A DNA stretch of 64,000 nucleotides from Amorphoplanes digitatis (GTDB lineage Bacteria; Actinomycetota; Actinomycetes; Mycobacteriales; Micromonosporaceae), in assembly GCF_014205335.1 (NCBI RefSeq), contig NZ_JACHNH010000001.1:3590501-3654500 (forward strand). Direction: 5' to 3'. The position numbers were made by a program, and so were the translations under genes. This document shows positions 29,898-37,564 of the stretch, piece after piece (within the stretch, counting starts at the first letter, position 1; each line of letters opens with the position of its first letter). The notes beneath the pieces are model-generated. The model was not told where the DNA came from. It ran no database searches and saw nothing but the letters and a program-made list of their open reading frames with translations.

Positions 29898-30157
29898 CCG
29901 TCCATGATCGGGCACGGCTGTTTCCGGCGTGTGACCGCGGCCGCCGCGCGGCCCGTTCGTACGTTCGGCGAGCCCGGCGCGCCGGGCGGCCGGGTGCCGC
30001 CGCCGGACGGCCAGGCGGGCCCGGTCGCCCTTCCGGGTGACCTGTACCCGGTGCGCCGCAGGTGGGATGTAGGGGGAGGTGAACGGGGGATGACGCCGCG
30101 TGTCGCACTGGCGTATGCAGGGATACGGATCGGCGGATTTCAGCAGGCGGGAGCGGC

Positions 30158-31603
30158 ATGGGCGGCGGGCAGCAGGCCTACCTCGAGGCGAGGGGGAGCG
30201 TGCGGACCGCGACGCGCCCGGCCTCCGCCGAGAACGGCCGCGCCATCGTGGACCGGGCCGTCGGGCTGCTCGCCGGCCGGACCCGCTGCCGGCTCTCCGA
30301 GGCGCACCGGCACCTGCTGCGGATGGCCACGGAGCAGAACCGCGACGTCGTCGACGTTGCCACGGGCGTGGTGAGCATGCTGGACGTCGCGGAGCCTGCC
30401 GACGCGCCCGGCGGGCCGGCCGGCGGCGACCGGGTCGCCGTCACCGAGCGGCTGGGCAACCTCGGGTGGGCCGAGTGGGACCTGGTCAGCGACGAGGTGC
30501 GCTGGTCGGCGCAGCTGTACCGGATCTACGAGCGCGACCCGGCGCTCGGCCCGCTGACCCGCGCGGAGTCCGAGGCGCTCGAGGTCGCGGAGGACCGGCC
30601 GCTGCGGCTCGCCGCGATGGCGGCGTTCGGGCGCTCCGAGCGGGTCGACGTCACGTACCGGATCAGGATCAACGGACGGATCAAATACCTGCGTACGGTG
30701 GCCGACGCGGTCTGCGACGGCGCCGGGCGGCCATTGCGGATCTTCGGCATCGTGCAGGACGTCACCGTCCGGGAGACGAGCCTGCGGCGGCTGGCCGACG
30801 TCGAGGAGCAGCTCGACGAGCAGCGGCGCAGCCTGCACGCCGAGCACGAGCTGGCGGCCCGGCTACAGGAGATCATCCTGCCGATCCCGGACTGCCCGAT
30901 CGAGCTTCCCGGCGTCAAGGTCGCGGTCCGCTACCTGCCGGCGGGCCAGGAGTGCCTGGTCGGCGGCGACTGGTTCCACGCGGCGGCGCTGCGCGACGGC
31001 TCGGTGCTGCTGGCCGTCGGCGACGTGGCCGGCCACGGCACCCAGGCGGCGACGACGATGGCGCAGCTGCGCTACTCGCTGCGCGCGCTCGCGGTGACCA
31101 CCACCGATCCCGCGTTCCTGCTCGGCCACCTGAACCGGCTCACCTGCGAGCTGGACCGCGAGCGCCCGGAGACCGCCGCGACCGCGATCGTGGCCCGCTA
31201 CGACCCGGAGCAGCGCCGGCTGACCTGGGCGCAGGCCGGGCACCCGCCGCCGCTGCTGAGCCGGGGCGGCCGCACGGCGCCGCTGCGCCGGCCCGCGGGC
31301 CCGATGCTCGGCGTCGTCGAGGACGCCCGGTACGAGTGCGCGACCCTGCGGCTGGAGCTCGGCGACCTGCTGCTGCTCTACACCGACGGCCTGGTCGAGC
31401 ACCGCCACCGCGGCCTCGACGACGGACTGGCGGCGGTGATCCGTACCGTCGACGAGTCGGTCGCGGTGGCGCCGCGCCAGCCCCTCGCAGAGCTGCTGAG
31501 CCGGCTGCGGCAGGCCAACCCGGACGACGACACCTGCATCCTGGCGGTCCGCCCGGTCACCGGCGACACCCGGGACCTGCGCCGCTATCTGCGCCCGCGT
31601 TAG
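30158..31603 (+). CDS. ANTAR-PAS-PP2C (SpoIIE-type) regulatory phosphatase
   Basis: A 481-residue signalling protein with an unusual order. Residues 20-75 look like an ANTAR RNA-binding three-helix unit (IVDRAVGLLAGRTRCRLSEAHRHLLRMA), residues 98-210 are a PAS sensor (WDLVSDEVRWSAQLYRIYERDP...VQDVT), a coiled coil follows, and residues 245-470 are a PP2C/SpoIIE phosphatase with metal aspartates in GGDWFHA, VGDVAGHG and DDDTCILAV. All three aspartates are present, so it should be active, plausibly dephosphorylating STAS proteins such as those at 1220 and 17735 (inference). GGGAG precedes ATG 30158. It interlocks stop codons with the DUF427 gene. Confidence 0.88.
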   Translation: MGGGQQAYLEARGSVRTATRPASAENGRAIVDRAVGLLAGRTRCRLSEAHRHLLRMATEQNRDVVDVATGVVSMLDVAEPADAPGGPAGGDRVAVTERLGNLGWAEWDLVSDEVRWSAQLYRIYERDPALGPLTRAESEALEVAEDRPLRLAAMAAFGRSERVDVTYRIRINGRIKYLRTVADAVCDGAGRPLRIFGIVQDVTVRETSLRRLADVEEQLDEQRRSLHAEHELAARLQEIILPIPDCPIELPGVKVAVRYLPAGQECLVGGDWFHAAALRDGSVLLAVGDVAGHGTQAATTMAQLRYSLRALAVTTTDPAFLLGHLNRLTCELDRERPETAATAIVARYDPEQRRLTWAQAGHPPPLLSRGGRTAPLRRPAGPMLGVVEDARYECATLRLELGDLLLLYTDGLVEHRHRGLDDGLAAVIRTVDESVAVAPRQPLAELLSRLRQANPDDDTCILAVRPVTGDTRDLRRYLRPR

Positions 31604-32364
31604 CTGAAGGGTGTGGAGGGGCGCTCCAGCGGTACGCCGTCGAGCCGGATGTCGACCTTCTCGTTGTAGAAGCTGATCAGCCCGGCGATCGGGTACAGGT
31701 CGCGCGTCGGGAAGTCGTACGACCAGGCCAGGTCGGCGTGGGTGGTGCCGCCGGCCTCGACCGACCAGTACCCGGTGGTCCGCCCCTTGTACGGGCACGC
31801 GGTGATCGTCGCGCTCGGCCGCAGGTGCGTGAAGTCGACCTCCCCGCGGTTCAGGTAGTAGCGGGTCGGCAGCCCGGTCTCGAAGACCATCACCGGCGAC
31901 GCCGACTCGGCCAGCAGCAGGCCCTCCAGCTCGACCCGTACCCGCCGGGTGGAGCGCAGCGCGTCGACCCGCGCGTACGGGTTGCGCGGATGCACGAAGA
32001 TCTCCTCGTCCTCCTCGAACCAGGAGTCCAGCGCCGCCCAGTCCAGCCGCGCGAGCCCGGCGAGGCCGGGCAGGCTGTCCTGCGTGTACACCCGGCCGGC
32101 GGCGGCCCGGCTGATCTCGCCGGCCCGCAGCCCGAACCGGCGGGCGGTGCCGCGGCGCAGCTTCTCCACGTGGTCCTCGTCGACGAGCACGTCCGGGTCG
32201 ATGTCCGCCGCGGGAATGTAGAACTGCGGGTACGGCGCGATCTCCCACAGGTACACCGCGCGGGTGGTGTCCAGCACGACGCGGCCGCCGAGCGTGGCGC
32301 GGACCCGGCGCGGCACCGGCTCCATGTGGTCGACCGGCGTGATCAGTCCGGGGTAGTCCGGCAT
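31600..32364 (-). CDS. DUF427 family protein (two copies of the domain)
   Basis: A 254-residue protein with two related halves: the first around RVRATLGGRVVLDTTRAVYLWE, and the second around RRVRVELEGLLLAESASPVMVFE, which is followed by TRYYLNRGEVDFTHLRPS, CPYKGRTTGYWSVE and DLAWSYDFPTRDLYPIAGLISFYNEKVDI. These are hallmarks of DUF427. The function is unknown; a small beta-barrel fold with a conserved CPYKG loop suggests ligand binding. The ATG at 32364 is first in a clean frame. The gene converges with the ANTAR phosphatase gene. Confidence 0.88.
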   Translation of the reverse strand: MPDYPGLITPVDHMEPVPRRVRATLGGRVVLDTTRAVYLWEIAPYPQFYIPAADIDPDVLVDEDHVEKLRRGTARRFGLRAGEISRAAAGRVYTQDSLPGLAGLARLDWAALDSWFEEDEEIFVHPRNPYARVDALRSTRRVRVELEGLLLAESASPVMVFETGLPTRYYLNRGEVDFTHLRPSATITACPYKGRTTGYWSVEAGGTTHADLAWSYDFPTRDLYPIAGLISFYNEKVDIRLDGVPLERPSTPFS

Positions 32365-32467
32365 CGCGGGTGCCTTCCGTCGGGGTTCGTCCTCCCCTGG
32401 ATTCTTACCCCCGCGCGCGGCCGGGGCCGGCGGATTCGATCCCGCCGACCCCGATATGTGTACGCGC

Positions 32468-33358
32468 TCAGGACAGCGGACAGGTGCTGCGGTAGTCGGA
32501 GATGGCCGAGCCGCTCGGCCCCGGGCAGATGAACTGGTCGTAGCGGGTGTCGTCGTCGACGAAGCGCTTCAGCCAGGCGACCGCCTGCCGGGCGGTCGGC
32601 GTGTTGGTGGTCTGCGGGAAGAAGTGGCTGGCGTTGTTGAGCTCCAGGTAGGACTTCTCCGCCGACGCCGGGATGCTGTTGTAGAACGGGATCGAGTGCG
32701 ACGAGACGGCCGCCACGCTGTCGCTCTCCCCGCCGATGATCAGCGTCGGCACCCGCAGCGTCGACCAGGACTTGGTCGTGTTCCACGGCGCCAGCGGCAC
32801 CGCCGCCTGCAGGGACGGCCGGGACCGGGCGGCCTCGAGGCTGCCGCCGCCGCCCATCGAGTGGCCGGCCACCGCGAGCCGCGAGGCGTCGATCCGGGTA
32901 CGCACCGAGCTGGTTCTGGTCAGGTAGTCCAGCGCCGCGAGCAACTGGTCGCCGCGGGAGCCGGGCTGGTCCAGCACCGAGTTCGTCTCGATGCCGATGA
33001 CCACGAAGCCGTGCGACGCGATCCGGGGGCCGAGCCAGCTGATGCTCGACCAAGAGGCGGTGTAGCCGGGCGAGATCGCGACGGCGCCGAACGTGCCCTC
33101 GCTGGTGCTGGTCGGGTAGTAGATGATGCCGCCGCCGAAGCCGGAGACGGTCGAGGAGACGGACTGCTGCGCGGTGGCGAACGGGCCGCGGCTCGCCTCG
33201 AGGGCGGCGACGGTGGGCGCCGGCCCGCGCTCGTACGGGTTGGCGGCCTGTGCGGCGCTCGCGCCGGTGAGGGAACCGGCGACCAGGGTGAGGGTGACGG
33301 CCGCGGTGACGAACAACCGGCGGGCCCGGTGGCGGGCGGGGATGGACGGTGACTGCAC
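32468..33358 (-). CDS. Secreted cutinase / PET-hydrolase-like polyester hydrolase
   Basis: A 296-residue secreted serine hydrolase. The signal peptide ends near residue 38 (GASAAQA-A) and the mature enzyme begins NPYERGPAPT, as in Thermobifida cutinases. The triad is Ser167 in GHSMGGGG, Asp213 in GGESDSVA and His245 in NNASHFF. Residues lining the polyester cleft in that family are also present: Tyr99 in SPGYT, Met168 and Trp192 in APWNTTKSW. Cys278 and Cys293 match the C-terminal disulfide. The family cleaves cutin, polyesters and in some members poly(ethylene terephthalate). Activity on PET is not shown by sequence alone. It is divergent from another secreted hydrolase at 33493. Confidence 0.92.
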   Translation of the reverse strand: MQSPSIPARHRARRLFVTAAVTLTLVAGSLTGASAAQAANPYERGPAPTVAALEASRGPFATAQQSVSSTVSGFGGGIIYYPTSTSEGTFGAVAISPGYTASWSSISWLGPRIASHGFVVIGIETNSVLDQPGSRGDQLLAALDYLTRTSSVRTRIDASRLAVAGHSMGGGGSLEAARSRPSLQAAVPLAPWNTTKSWSTLRVPTLIIGGESDSVAAVSSHSIPFYNSIPASAEKSYLELNNASHFFPQTTNTPTARQAVAWLKRFVDDDTRYDQFICPGPSGSAISDYRSTCPLS

Positions 33359-33492
33359 GTCGGACTCTCCTCAGGTGGGGCGGGATCGACGAACGTCAGT
33401 CTTTGGCGGGAGGTCGTCCGGACACATCGGCGAAACCACCGGCCTTGACAGGGAAGGGTCCGGGCCATTGAGTGTTACCGGGAGGTAATGCC

Positions 33493-34875
33493 GTGGACCT
33501 CAACCGGAAACATTTCGTACAGATGCTCGCGCCGATCCTGCTCCTCGGCGTGCTCGCGTCGCCGGCCTCGGCGGCGCCCGCCGCCTGCGCCGCGCCCGTC
33601 GCCAGCACGACCCAGCCCGGCTATCTCGTCGCCGACCCGGCCTGCGACCCGGACGGCACGCCGTTCGCCGGCACGCCGGACTCCGATGTGTACGCCGGCA
33701 TCCGCGACGGCGCGGCGTACCGGATCGAGGTGCCCCGGTCCTGGAACGGTCAGCTCGTCGTCTTCGCGCACGGCTACCGCGGCACCGGCCGGGTCGTCTA
33801 CGTCGACAGCCCGGACCTGCGGGCACACTACATCGCCGGCGGGTTCGCCTGGGCGGCCTCCAGCTACCAGACCAACGGCTACGACGTCGGCCAGGGCGTC
33901 CGCGACTCGCACGCGCTGATCGGGCTGTTCCGGGAGGTCACCTCGAAGCGTGCCCGCTCGGTCCTGATGACCGGCAAGTCGATGGGCGGTCACATCACCG
34001 CGGTCGCCGTCGAGGAGTACCCGAAGGCGTTCTCCGCGGCGATGCCCTACTGCGGCGTGCTGGGCGACACCGAGCTCTTCGACTACTTCCTCGACGCCGG
34101 GGTCACCGCGGCCGCGCTGTCCGGCGTCGAGACCGCGTTCCCGGTCGAGCCCGGCCCGTGGCAGTCGCAGGTCGACCGGATCCTGCCCGCGCTCGGCCTG
34201 GCCGTCGGCCGGCCGCCGACGCTCACCGACGCCGGCCGCACCTGGTCGGCCGTGCTCGAGCGGCGCAGCGGCGGGGTGCGGCCCGGCTTCGCCGGCGCGT
34301 TCGCCTACTGGAACACCGCGACGGCGTCGGACCCCGCGCTGCGGATGCCGTTCCTGTTCGGCGTCTACCCGGGGCTGAACGGCGGCACGATCGGCATCGC
34401 CGAGGGCAACGTCACCGGCAACCGCCACGAGTTCTACCGGAGCACCGACCGGTGGCCGACGGCGGCCGAATGGCGGCTCAACGCCCAGGTGCTGCGGGTG
34501 ACACCGACCGACCGGGCCAGCAACGGCCTGGACGGGATTCCACGGGTCGACGGCCGGCCGCCCGTGCCGGTGCTGTCGCTGCACGACATCGGCGACCTGT
34601 TCGTACCGTTCTCGATGGAGCAGGTCTACGCGCGGCGCGCCGCGCTGCACGGGCGGTCCAAGCTGTTCGTGTCGCGGGCGATCCGCGGCGTCGGCCACTG
34701 CGACTTCACCCAGCCTGAGCTGCGCCAGGCCTTCGACGACCTGATCCGATGGGTACGCACGGGGCACCGGCCGGGCGGCGACGCGATCCTCGACCGGCGT
34801 GCCGTCGCCGCGCCGGACTTCGGCTGCAAGTACACGGTCGGCCGCCGTCCGGTGTTCGGCGGGGACTGCGGCTGA
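33493..34875 (+). CDS. Secreted alpha/beta-hydrolase
   Basis: A 460-residue exported protein. After a signal peptide (MLAPILLLGVLASPASAAPA) comes an alpha/beta hydrolase with a first-strand motif FAHGYRG, nucleophile elbow GKSMGG and a late histidine in GVGHCDF; an acidic residue in LHDIGDLFVPF probably completes the triad. Relatives include secreted phthalyl amidase or polyester-depolymerase-like enzymes, but the substrate is uncertain. Four or more cysteines may form disulfides. Start GTG 33493 follows GGGAGG by seven nt; an in-frame GTG at 33472 has no such site. Promoter region shared with the divergent cutinase suggests a joint role in using polymers. Confidence 0.75.
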   Translation: MDLNRKHFVQMLAPILLLGVLASPASAAPAACAAPVASTTQPGYLVADPACDPDGTPFAGTPDSDVYAGIRDGAAYRIEVPRSWNGQLVVFAHGYRGTGRVVYVDSPDLRAHYIAGGFAWAASSYQTNGYDVGQGVRDSHALIGLFREVTSKRARSVLMTGKSMGGHITAVAVEEYPKAFSAAMPYCGVLGDTELFDYFLDAGVTAAALSGVETAFPVEPGPWQSQVDRILPALGLAVGRPPTLTDAGRTWSAVLERRSGGVRPGFAGAFAYWNTATASDPALRMPFLFGVYPGLNGGTIGIAEGNVTGNRHEFYRSTDRWPTAAEWRLNAQVLRVTPTDRASNGLDGIPRVDGRPPVPVLSLHDIGDLFVPFSMEQVYARRAALHGRSKLFVSRAIRGVGHCDFTQPELRQAFDDLIRWVRTGHRPGGDAILDRRAVAAPDFGCKYTVGRRPVFGGDCG

Positions 34876-34908
34876 CGGGGGCGCTTTTCGACCGATCACA
34901 ATGGACGC

Positions 34909-36825
34909 ATGAGCGAGCCCGCGAGCGAATCATCAGCTCAGTTTGAAAGCTCAGGTCGTCGCCGGAGCGCCGGCGGAGGCGACGACCTGAGCCTGACGGA
35001 GCATGAGAGCCGGGTCCGAGAGGCGTTCGGGTCCGGCGAGCACACGGTCTTCACGGCCGCGGAACCGGTACGTGGCTCGGTGCTGGCCGCCCTGCTCCTC
35101 GAGGCGCCGGGCGGCAGCCGCGGCCTGTGGGTCACCGGCGCCACCGTCACCGGGACGCTCGGCCTGGAGTTCGCCGAGGTCGCGCACGCGATCCGGCTCG
35201 AGAGCTGCGACTTCGAGCAGCCACCCCAGCTGTCCTGGTCGAACCTGCGCTTCGTCAGCTTCACCGGATCGCGCCTGCCCGGCCTGCACGCCTCCGCCGC
35301 GGTCGTCGGCGGCGACCTGTCGCTGCGCGGCTGCGCGGTCGACGGCGAGATCAAGCTGTACGGGGCGAAGATCGCCGGCAGCCTCCGGATGGCGGGCATC
35401 CGGGTCAACAACCCCGCCGGGCCCGCCGTCATGGCCGATCACAGCACCGTCGGCGGTGACTTCTCCGGCAACGACGGCGAATTCGACGGTCCCGTGCACC
35501 TCTACCACGCCCGCTGCGCCGGCGGCGTCGAGTTCGACGACGCCCGGATCACCGCGCCCGGCCGGATCGCCCTCGCGGCGGACAACGTGCTCGTCGACAG
35601 CGCCTTCTTCGCCCGCCGCTGCCACGTCGAGGGCGAGATCCGGCTGCGGCACGCCCGGATCAGCAACGCGCTGGTGCTCACCGGTTCGACGCTGCGCAAT
35701 CCCGGTGCCGTGGCGGTCCGGCTCGACCGGGCCACGATCGACGGCGGCCTGTTCCTGGGCCGCGGCCTGTCCGTGCACGGCGAGGTCCGCGCGGTGAGCG
35801 CCCGGATCGGACGGACGCTGAGCCTGACCGACGCCGGGTTCGAGGCGCCCGGCGCCGTCGCGCTGCGCCTGGACGCGGTGGTCGTCGACGGCGTGCTCGA
35901 CGGCGGCGAGGGCCTGCGCGTCCTCGGCGAGCTGCGGATGGAGGACGCCACCGTGCACGGCCCGATCCGGCTGCGCGGCGCCGACCTGTACAACCCGGAC
36001 GGCGTCGCGCTCAACGCCATCGGGGTGCGCGCCGACTCGACGTTCCACTGCTGCGACGGCTTCTACGCCGGCGGCACGGTCCGGCTCGACAACGCCGTCG
36101 TCGCCAGCAAGCTCTGCTTCGACGACGCCGCGCTCAGCGCCGCCGGCGGCACCGCGCTGACCTGCTGGCGGGCGCAGGCGGCCGAGCTGACGCTGCGCTG
36201 GGCGCGCCCGCCCGACGGCCGGGTGGACCTGCGGCACGCGCGGGTCGGCGAGCTGCGCGACGACCCGGACACCTGGCCGGAGCGGTTGGACCTGAACGGG
36301 CTCACCTACGAGATCCTCGAGCCGCAGCTCGGCGCCGCCCGGCGGGTCGACTGGCTGGCCCGGGACCCGGACTCCCATCACCGCCAGCCGTACGAGCAGC
36401 TGGCCGCGGTCCTGCGCGGGCAGGGCCGGGGCGACCAGGCGCGGCTGCTGCTGCTGGCACGCCAGCGCCGCGACACCGCCCGCGGCTCCGGCTTCACCCG
36501 CGCCTGGGGCCTGCTTCAGGACGCCACCGTCGGGTACGGCTACCGCCCGCAGCGCGCCGCCGCGCTCTTCGCCGCCCTGCTGGTGGTCGGCACGGTCGTC
36601 TTCGGGCTGCACCCGCCCGCCGCGGCCGAGCCGCCCAAGGCGCCACCGTTCAACGCGCTCGTGTACACGCTCGACCTGCTGCTGCCGATCGTCGACTTCG
36701 GACAGCAGAACGCGTTCGTGCCCCGCGGTGCCTACCAATGGATCTCGTACGTCTTCATCGCCGCCGGCCTGGTCCTGGCCACCACGATCGCCGCCGGCCT
36801 GTCCCGCTCGCTGCGGCGCACGTGA
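34909..36825 (+). CDS. Membrane protein with beta-helix-like repeats (annotated 'membrane-associated oxidoreductase' type)
   Basis: A 638-residue protein. Residues 60-420 form repeated units of about 20 residues with patterns such as VxGxLxLxGAxVxGxLRLxGAxIxNPxG, predicted to build a right-handed beta-helix. Residues 480-520 are charged and helical, and two transmembrane helices lie at about 565-585 and 607-630. Similar actinobacterial proteins carry the name 'membrane-associated oxidoreductase', but no cofactor motif is visible and the name is doubtful. Start ATG 34909 has CACAAT six nt upstream and no ribosome site, suggesting a leaderless mRNA. A 15-bp perfect hairpin lies within codons 14-28. 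Confidence 0.7.
   Translation: MSEPASESSAQFESSGRRRSAGGGDDLSLTEHESRVREAFGSGEHTVFTAAEPVRGSVLAALLLEAPGGSRGLWVTGATVTGTLGLEFAEVAHAIRLESCDFEQPPQLSWSNLRFVSFTGSRLPGLHASAAVVGGDLSLRGCAVDGEIKLYGAKIAGSLRMAGIRVNNPAGPAVMADHSTVGGDFSGNDGEFDGPVHLYHARCAGGVEFDDARITAPGRIALAADNVLVDSAFFARRCHVEGEIRLRHARISNALVLTGSTLRNPGAVAVRLDRATIDGGLFLGRGLSVHGEVRAVSARIGRTLSLTDAGFEAPGAVALRLDAVVVDGVLDGGEGLRVLGELRMEDATVHGPIRLRGADLYNPDGVALNAIGVRADSTFHCCDGFYAGGTVRLDNAVVASKLCFDDAALSAAGGTALTCWRAQAAELTLRWARPPDGRVDLRHARVGELRDDPDTWPERLDLNGLTYEILEPQLGAARRVDWLARDPDSHHRQPYEQLAAVLRGQGRGDQARLLLLARQRRDTARGSGFTRAWGLLQDATVGYGYRPQRAAALFAALLVVGTVVFGLHPPAAAEPPKAPPFNALVYTLDLLLPIVDFGQQNAFVPRGAYQWISYVFIAAGLVLATTIAAGLSRSLRRT
34949..34992. repeat. 15-bp perfect inverted repeat inside the start of the beta-helix protein gene
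   Basis: GCTCAGGTCGTCGCC at 34949-34963 and GGCGACGACCTGAGC at 34978-34992 flank a 14-nt loop. It falls at codons 14-28. It could be an RNA hairpin limiting translation or an operator, since normal codons alone rarely give so long a stem. Confidence 0.85.
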
Positions 36826-36831
36826 GGCCCG

Positions 36832-36860
36832 GAGCCCTCCCGCCGGCGGCGGGAGGGCTC
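36832..36860. terminator. Bidirectional hairpin terminator
   Basis: GAGCCCTCCCGCC at 36832-36844 pairs perfectly with GGCGGGAGGGCTC at 36848-36860 around a 3-nt loop. It begins 7 nt after the beta-helix gene and lies 18 nt before the end of the convergent secreted-protein gene. Confidence 0.8.
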
Positions 36861-36877
36861 GGCGGCGAAGCGGTGGC

Positions 36878-37393
36878 TCAGGTGATGGTGAAGCCGGGGG
36901 AGGCGAATACGCCCGCGATCGGCGGATAGCCGTCGTTCCACGTCACCTTCGCGTACATCTCGCTGTGGATGCGGCCGGTGCCTCCGGGGAAGGGCACCCT
37001 GTGAATGCAGGCCTTGAACGCCTCGGGAGACGCCGGGCAGAACCCGCTCTCACCGACAATCCGGTTGTTCTGGAAAATGGTGACCAACATGGTGATGTCT
37101 TTGACCTCCTTCGCGAACTGACCGTCGTCGGTGTACCGGCACAGGACGGCCCAGGTCACGTTGAGGAGTCCTCCGGACAGGGTCACGTCGTTGCCGTAGT
37201 TGACCTCGCAGAGGATCGGTGCGCCGGCCACCTGCGTGGTGACGGTGGTCCCCTTGGCGGAGGGACCGCTGAATGCGGCGCGGGGGCCGCGCTCCTGCGC
37301 GCCGGCCGGCGTCGCGACGAGGGTGAGGCCCGCCAGCGCGGCGGCGAGCAGGACGGCGATACGACGAAGCGACAGTAGGGATCGCGGTTTCAT
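36878..37393 (-). CDS. Secreted protein of unknown function
   Basis: A 171-residue exported protein. GAAGGAG stands six nt before ATG 37393, and residues 1-33 form a signal peptide (RRIAVLLAAALAGLTLVATPAGA-Q). The mature part of about 138 residues has four cysteines (ILCEVNYG, VLCRYTDD, GFCPASPE, KACIHRV) that could make two disulfides, and is beta-rich. No family was recognised. It is divergent from the kinase-CHAT gene, separated by about 170 bp, so it could share its regulatory region, but any role with it is speculation. Confidence 0.75.
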   Translation of the reverse strand: MKPRSLLSLRRIAVLLAAALAGLTLVATPAGAQERGPRAAFSGPSAKGTTVTTQVAGAPILCEVNYGNDVTLSGGLLNVTWAVLCRYTDDGQFAKEVKDITMLVTIFQNNRIVGESGFCPASPEAFKACIHRVPFPGGTGRIHSEMYAKVTWNDGYPPIAGVFASPGFTIT

Positions 37394-37564
37394 CGGGCTC
37401 CTTCGAATTGCGATCAGTCTTACGGTGATGCTGCAAGCACCGACTGGAATTCGATTGGAGACCGACTGGACGCCGGCACGTGCGAGCGACACCGTTGAAT
37501 GCCGCCGCCGGTTGCCGTTAGTGTCCTACCCTGGACGATCCGTGATCGGCGGGATGGAGCGGTG

